Position numbers and translations under genes: made by a program. Below are positions 63,921 through 64,000 of a stretch of 64,000 nucleotides of DNA, piece after piece. Below the pieces are notes generated by a model. The model did no database searches. It worked only from the letters and a program-made list of their open reading frames with translations, and was not told the DNA's origin. Source of the stretch: Chromobacterium haemolyticum (GTDB lineage: Bacteria; Pseudomonadota; Gammaproteobacteria; Burkholderiales; Chromobacteriaceae); the NCBI RefSeq assembly GCF_002081825.1, contig NZ_MUKU01000015.1, positions 53,171 to 117,170 on the forward strand, read 5' to 3'. Numbering within the stretch: the stretch's first letter is position 1; every line of letters starts with the position of its first letter.

Positions 63921-64000
63921 GAACTGAAGAGTTTGATCCTGGCTCAGATTGAACGCTGGCGGCATGCTTTACACATGCAAGTCGAACGGTAACAGGGTGC
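63921..64000 (+). rRNA. 16S ribosomal RNA, first 80 bases
   Basis: The 5' end of 16S rRNA, recognized by GAAGAGTTTGATCCTGGCTC and the following GATTGAACGCTGGCGGCATG, a betaproteobacterial form. The gene runs off the right edge. The exact 5' end is placed by alignment to the E. coli start from memory. Confidence 0.97.

Overview
The window reads as a chromosomal segment of a Chromobacterium-like betaproteobacterium (Neisseriales). Evidence: the high GC content; the minC-minD-minE-oxyR operon also known from Neisseria; the gene order ndk-rlmN-pilW-rodZ-ispG-hisS-yfgM-bamB-der-hfq-hflX-hflK-hflC-hisZ-purA; and the beginning of a 16S rRNA gene at the right edge. The species cannot be fixed from the sequence.

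Region 1 (1-27133) is a ten-gene plus-strand biosynthetic locus. It matches, gene for gene, the depA-depJ cluster for the bicyclic depsipeptide histone deacetylase inhibitor FK228 (romidepsin) described from Chromobacterium violaceum No. 968. The order is: an NRPS with FAAL, ACP and Cys-adenylation domains (depA); two PKSs without a working acyltransferase (depB, depC); two NRPSs (depD, depE); an FadE2-like acyl-CoA dehydrogenase (depF); a phosphotransferase-fold kinase (depG); a CxxC flavoprotein that closes the disulfide (depH); an esterase (depI); and a type II thioesterase (depJ). Adenylation pocket residues read from the sequence give Cys for DepA, Val for DepD and a Thr-like code for DepE, as FK228 requires. 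Most genes overlap by 1-4 bases, so translation is probably coupled.

The surprise is that all five megasynthase genes and depI are frame-broken in this sequence. DepA lacks the C-terminal part of its adenylation domain. DepB has a TGA and a deletion inside its ketoreductase. DepC has a 2-base frameshift and a TGA. DepD has lost everything between its Val adenylation domain and its last epimerase. DepE is broken at its first C/A linker. DepI carries a run of 14 G at its nucleophile elbow. The other genes in the window are intact. Either the cluster is decaying or the assembly collapsed in repetitive GC-rich DNA; the sequence alone cannot decide.

Region 2 (27153-31312) holds a VOC-fold protein, minCDE-oxyR on the minus strand, and a phasin gene preceded by TTGC/GCAA dyads that could be PhaR operators. 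Region 3 (31357-42133) is a mix: a hypothetical protein, ppa, coq7, a DUF475 membrane protein, a DUF1615 lipoprotein, two orphan periplasmic solute-binding proteins around an NlpD-like amidase activator, the threonine-catabolic pair kbl-tdh, an orphan terminator that may end a small RNA, and a SPOR protein. Region 4 (42271-57674) is the conserved housekeeping run from ndk to purA. Region 5 (57777-64000) has a Gfo/Idh oxidoreductase, an MFS exporter, three identical tRNA-Leu(CAG) genes driven by a perfect-consensus promoter that overlaps the start codon of rnr, rnr itself with a slippage-prone 15-bp repeat, and the promoter, boxA and first 80 bases of an rRNA operon.
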